Assembly (NCBI GenBank): GCA_023846275.1
Contig: CM043875.1
Coordinates: 26,082,851 to 26,146,850, forward strand
Origin: Vanilla planifolia
Lineage: Eukaryota > Streptophyta > Magnoliopsida > Asparagales > Orchidaceae
Direction: 5' to 3'
Length of the DNA stretch: 64,000 nucleotides
In this document: in pieces, positions 61,659-64,000 of the stretch
How positions within the stretch are numbered: position 1 is the stretch's first letter
Layout of the letters: every line of letters begins with the position of its first letter
The notes under the pieces: generated by a model
The model's database searches: none
Told to the model about the DNA's origin: nothing
The model's input: the letters and a program-made list of their open reading frames with translations, nothing else
Made by a program: the position numbers and the translations under genes

Positions 61659-64000
61659 GTATTTTTACTTTTTCCCTTGCATTGATTTGTCAAGACCATG
61701 TTATTTGAATTATGAGTTCTACTAGCATAATTTTGAAGTTATTGTGTGATGATTACCCTTTTTCTCATCAATTGTATTATTTGAAGTTTGATGACAGAAA
61801 AAAGGGTTTTTTTTTTCCTTTAAATTGACGTTAGTTCTAGTACCATTGTATGAATGAGGTGTTAACTGTGAAACATAAACTGTTTGTAGAATCTTTGTAA
61901 ACTTTATCATTGTTTTTCACCTCGTTTCTTTTTTGTGCTAAGAGAACTACTTGCTTGTTTGCCTTTGGCTTAAATTTTTGCCCTTCAATGTATACTCCTT
62001 GTATAGCGTTTGGGTTGTATATGTTAGTTCTTTAGTGTTGTCTCAGCTATCCTTCAAGATTCTATCCTGTTGACATATTTCACCACAAACCTTTTACTGG
62101 TTCCATCACTAATGCATCTTTAATTTCTCTACTTCACAATATGTCTTGGTAATGAATTCTAAGTCACTTATAAACTAGTTATGCATTTATCAAATCTATT
62201 GTTCATCGCCTTTTTTTTGGGCCCTGCTTTGATCCTATGTAAGTGCTTTTGTAAAATTATAGTTACAAGTATATTGTCTTTCTCATAAAAAACTTTATAA
62301 TGAGCAGAGATTGAAATGTCTTTGAAGGGGCATTTTTGGTAATTTTGCTCCCGATAATTTAATGCTTGCTCATATATTGTTTGCTTTAAAATAAGATTGT
62401 TACAGCAGCAAAATCAGAATCCTGAATTCTGAATAAAATACTCCTTTTTATCAAGGTTTTCTTTGAGTCCTTGCTTTCTTTTCACACAAAGGGCCATGAA
62501 TGATTGGGCACAAAATGCCCTTTACTTGGGGTAGGAAGGACTTCGTCCATTCAAAAGACACAAAATACTCCTTTTTACTAAGGGACAAAGGGCTAGCTTG
62601 TTATAATTTAAATGAATTAAGATTCCTCTAATTCAGTTGTTGGTTATGATGGGCTTGTGTTGCTACGAATCTGTGATTGCAAGAACAAAATGAACACATT
62701 ACCATCTATAAACTGTAGACTTTCCGTTGTAGGAAAATTGGGGAAGAGAAATGCTGAAGGATTGGGAGATTGTTGATGATATTTCTTTTTTGGTATTAAG
62801 CTATATATAGGCTTCTGAAATTTGACCTAATTCTCAAATATGCCCCTCTGTTTTTTGAAGTAATCAGATTGTTTCACAAGTTTGGTACAACTAGCAATTA
62901 GGTTCTTATTTGGTAACAGCTTTGCCATTCATGCACAATGTTATTCTGATGAATACATCCCTAGTCTTTTTGACCGGTCAGATTAATGGAAAATCTTGTT
63001 ATTGACTTATTCCTTCTTATCTGTAGTCATATTTGGGTTCCATTTTGCTCAATGATATGGCCGGTGCGACATGGGCAAGTGAACAGAACTGTTCTGTATC
63101 ATTAGTTATTTCCATAGATCTCTTTGTAGGAAGCATCACTTCTAAGATCTCTCTAGTCTCATTAGTCAAGTCAGGCCCCTTTGCATGGTCAAAATGTTCC
63201 ACTTATAAATGCTATGGGCCATCATTTAAGACGTCTACTATACTTCATGATTCTTCCATGCAAACTTTTCAATTTGCCTGTCCCATTTCTCATTTTTCAG
63301 CAGTAAAATGCTTTATGGACTTCTTTGATGTTACTAAATCTCTTATAGAGGTTGAAATGTAGCTAAGATGAAACTTTAGAGTACCAGGTGTTTCCTTTAC
63401 GGGAGTTGCATAGGTGAGGCATGATCATGCTTGTATCCCTTAAAGGTGTGGAATTAGCTTGTTCTTGACTTCTTTACGCATTCATAAGTGAAGAATGTTT
63501 CAAGTCCTTCATCTTCTATTATCTTATGTACTTCAATTTTTTTAAGCATTATTACTTATCCATACATCAGGTTATTTTCATTGACATTGATTCATGTTTT
63601 TTTTTAGTCGCATGTTGAGTAGGGATGTTGATTTTGGTTCAAAGCGTTGCTTGACATCTGTTTATGGACCCTACAACACACTTGTTTTATGAGCTTCTCC
63701 ATCTTACTCTATTGATGTTAATGTTATTGGGTAATCTGATGACACTATGCCTTTTTCATGTAACTGTTGTTGGCTTTGACGTTAGGAAACTTTTCTGTGT
63801 GTATGTATGTATTTATTTTTTTTCTAGTTAGATAATATAGGTTCTTATAGGTTTACAACGCATTAAGACGATGGTTGAATTGGTGTTCAAAATTTTAAAA
63901 TAAAAAATCATAACATCCAAGTCCTTTTGTAAAATACTTTATATCTTGAATTTAGTACAAAAAAAAAGCTTGAAAAACTTCTTAGAAATTCTTGATAAAC
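61659..64000. other. VPS34 intron 9, runs off the window
   Basis: No exon with the expected ALxNIExASFLRWY reading was found. ORFs on both strands overlap at 63017-63362 (109 codons plus, 61 codons minus) and have a protein-like composition, but I cannot assign either. They may be part of an old retroelement. Confidence 0.55.

Noticed and set aside
61659..64000. Exon 10 of VPS34
   Set aside because: No stretch after an AG acceptor encodes the expected ALxNIExASFLRWY residues, so the next exon must lie beyond the window.

Overview
This is plant nuclear DNA, almost certainly from a flowering plant. It is very AT-rich, its two genes are split by spliceosomal introns of up to about 7 kb, and it is littered with decayed plant retrotransposons (Ty1-copia, Ty3-gypsy, RTE-type LINE). 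Residue choices in eIF4E (an isoleucine opening exon 4, a DYK motif near the C-terminus) and in VPS34 look monocot-like. That is an impression from memory, and the species cannot be named from the sequence.

Only two genuine protein-coding genes are visible, and both had to be assembled exon by exon because no long ORF exposes them. (1) The minus strand at 3810-16507 carries a complete eIF4E cap-binding protein gene: five exons, 708 nt of CDS, 235 residues, all phases consistent. Introns 1 and 3 are about 6.9 and 4.9 kb and hold LTR retrotransposon and LINE debris. (2) The plus strand from 42172 carries the first nine coding exons of VPS34, the class III phosphatidylinositol 3-kinase (about 410 residues: C2 domain and start of the helical domain). 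The catalytic kinase exons lie beyond the right edge. Introns 6 and 7 each hold a decayed antisense copia element. The genes point away from each other across a 25.7-kb spacer. They have no known joint function beyond both being housekeeping genes.

The spacer (16.5-42.2 kb) is made of repeats: AT-rich filler; a 2,043-bp solo LTR with a perfect CAATA target duplication (19607-21649) holding a 21-bp GC-rich minisatellite and three tandem hairpin units; a decayed gypsy integrase (25.6-26.5 kb); a three-unit tandem array of short LTR-plus-primer-binding-site modules (29611-30881); and a copia element with both LTRs (31571-39480) split by a 3,147-bp solo LTR with a perfect CAAAT target duplication (34401-37547). 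Next come a gypsy RT/RNase H remnant (39.7-40.2 kb) and the GC-richer VPS34 leader.

The most interesting items are the hairpin triplet in the 19.6-kb solo LTR, where the outer stem shows a compensatory T:A to C:G change between units, and the tandem LTR/PBS array. No CRISPR array, tRNA, rRNA or bacterial-type operon was seen.
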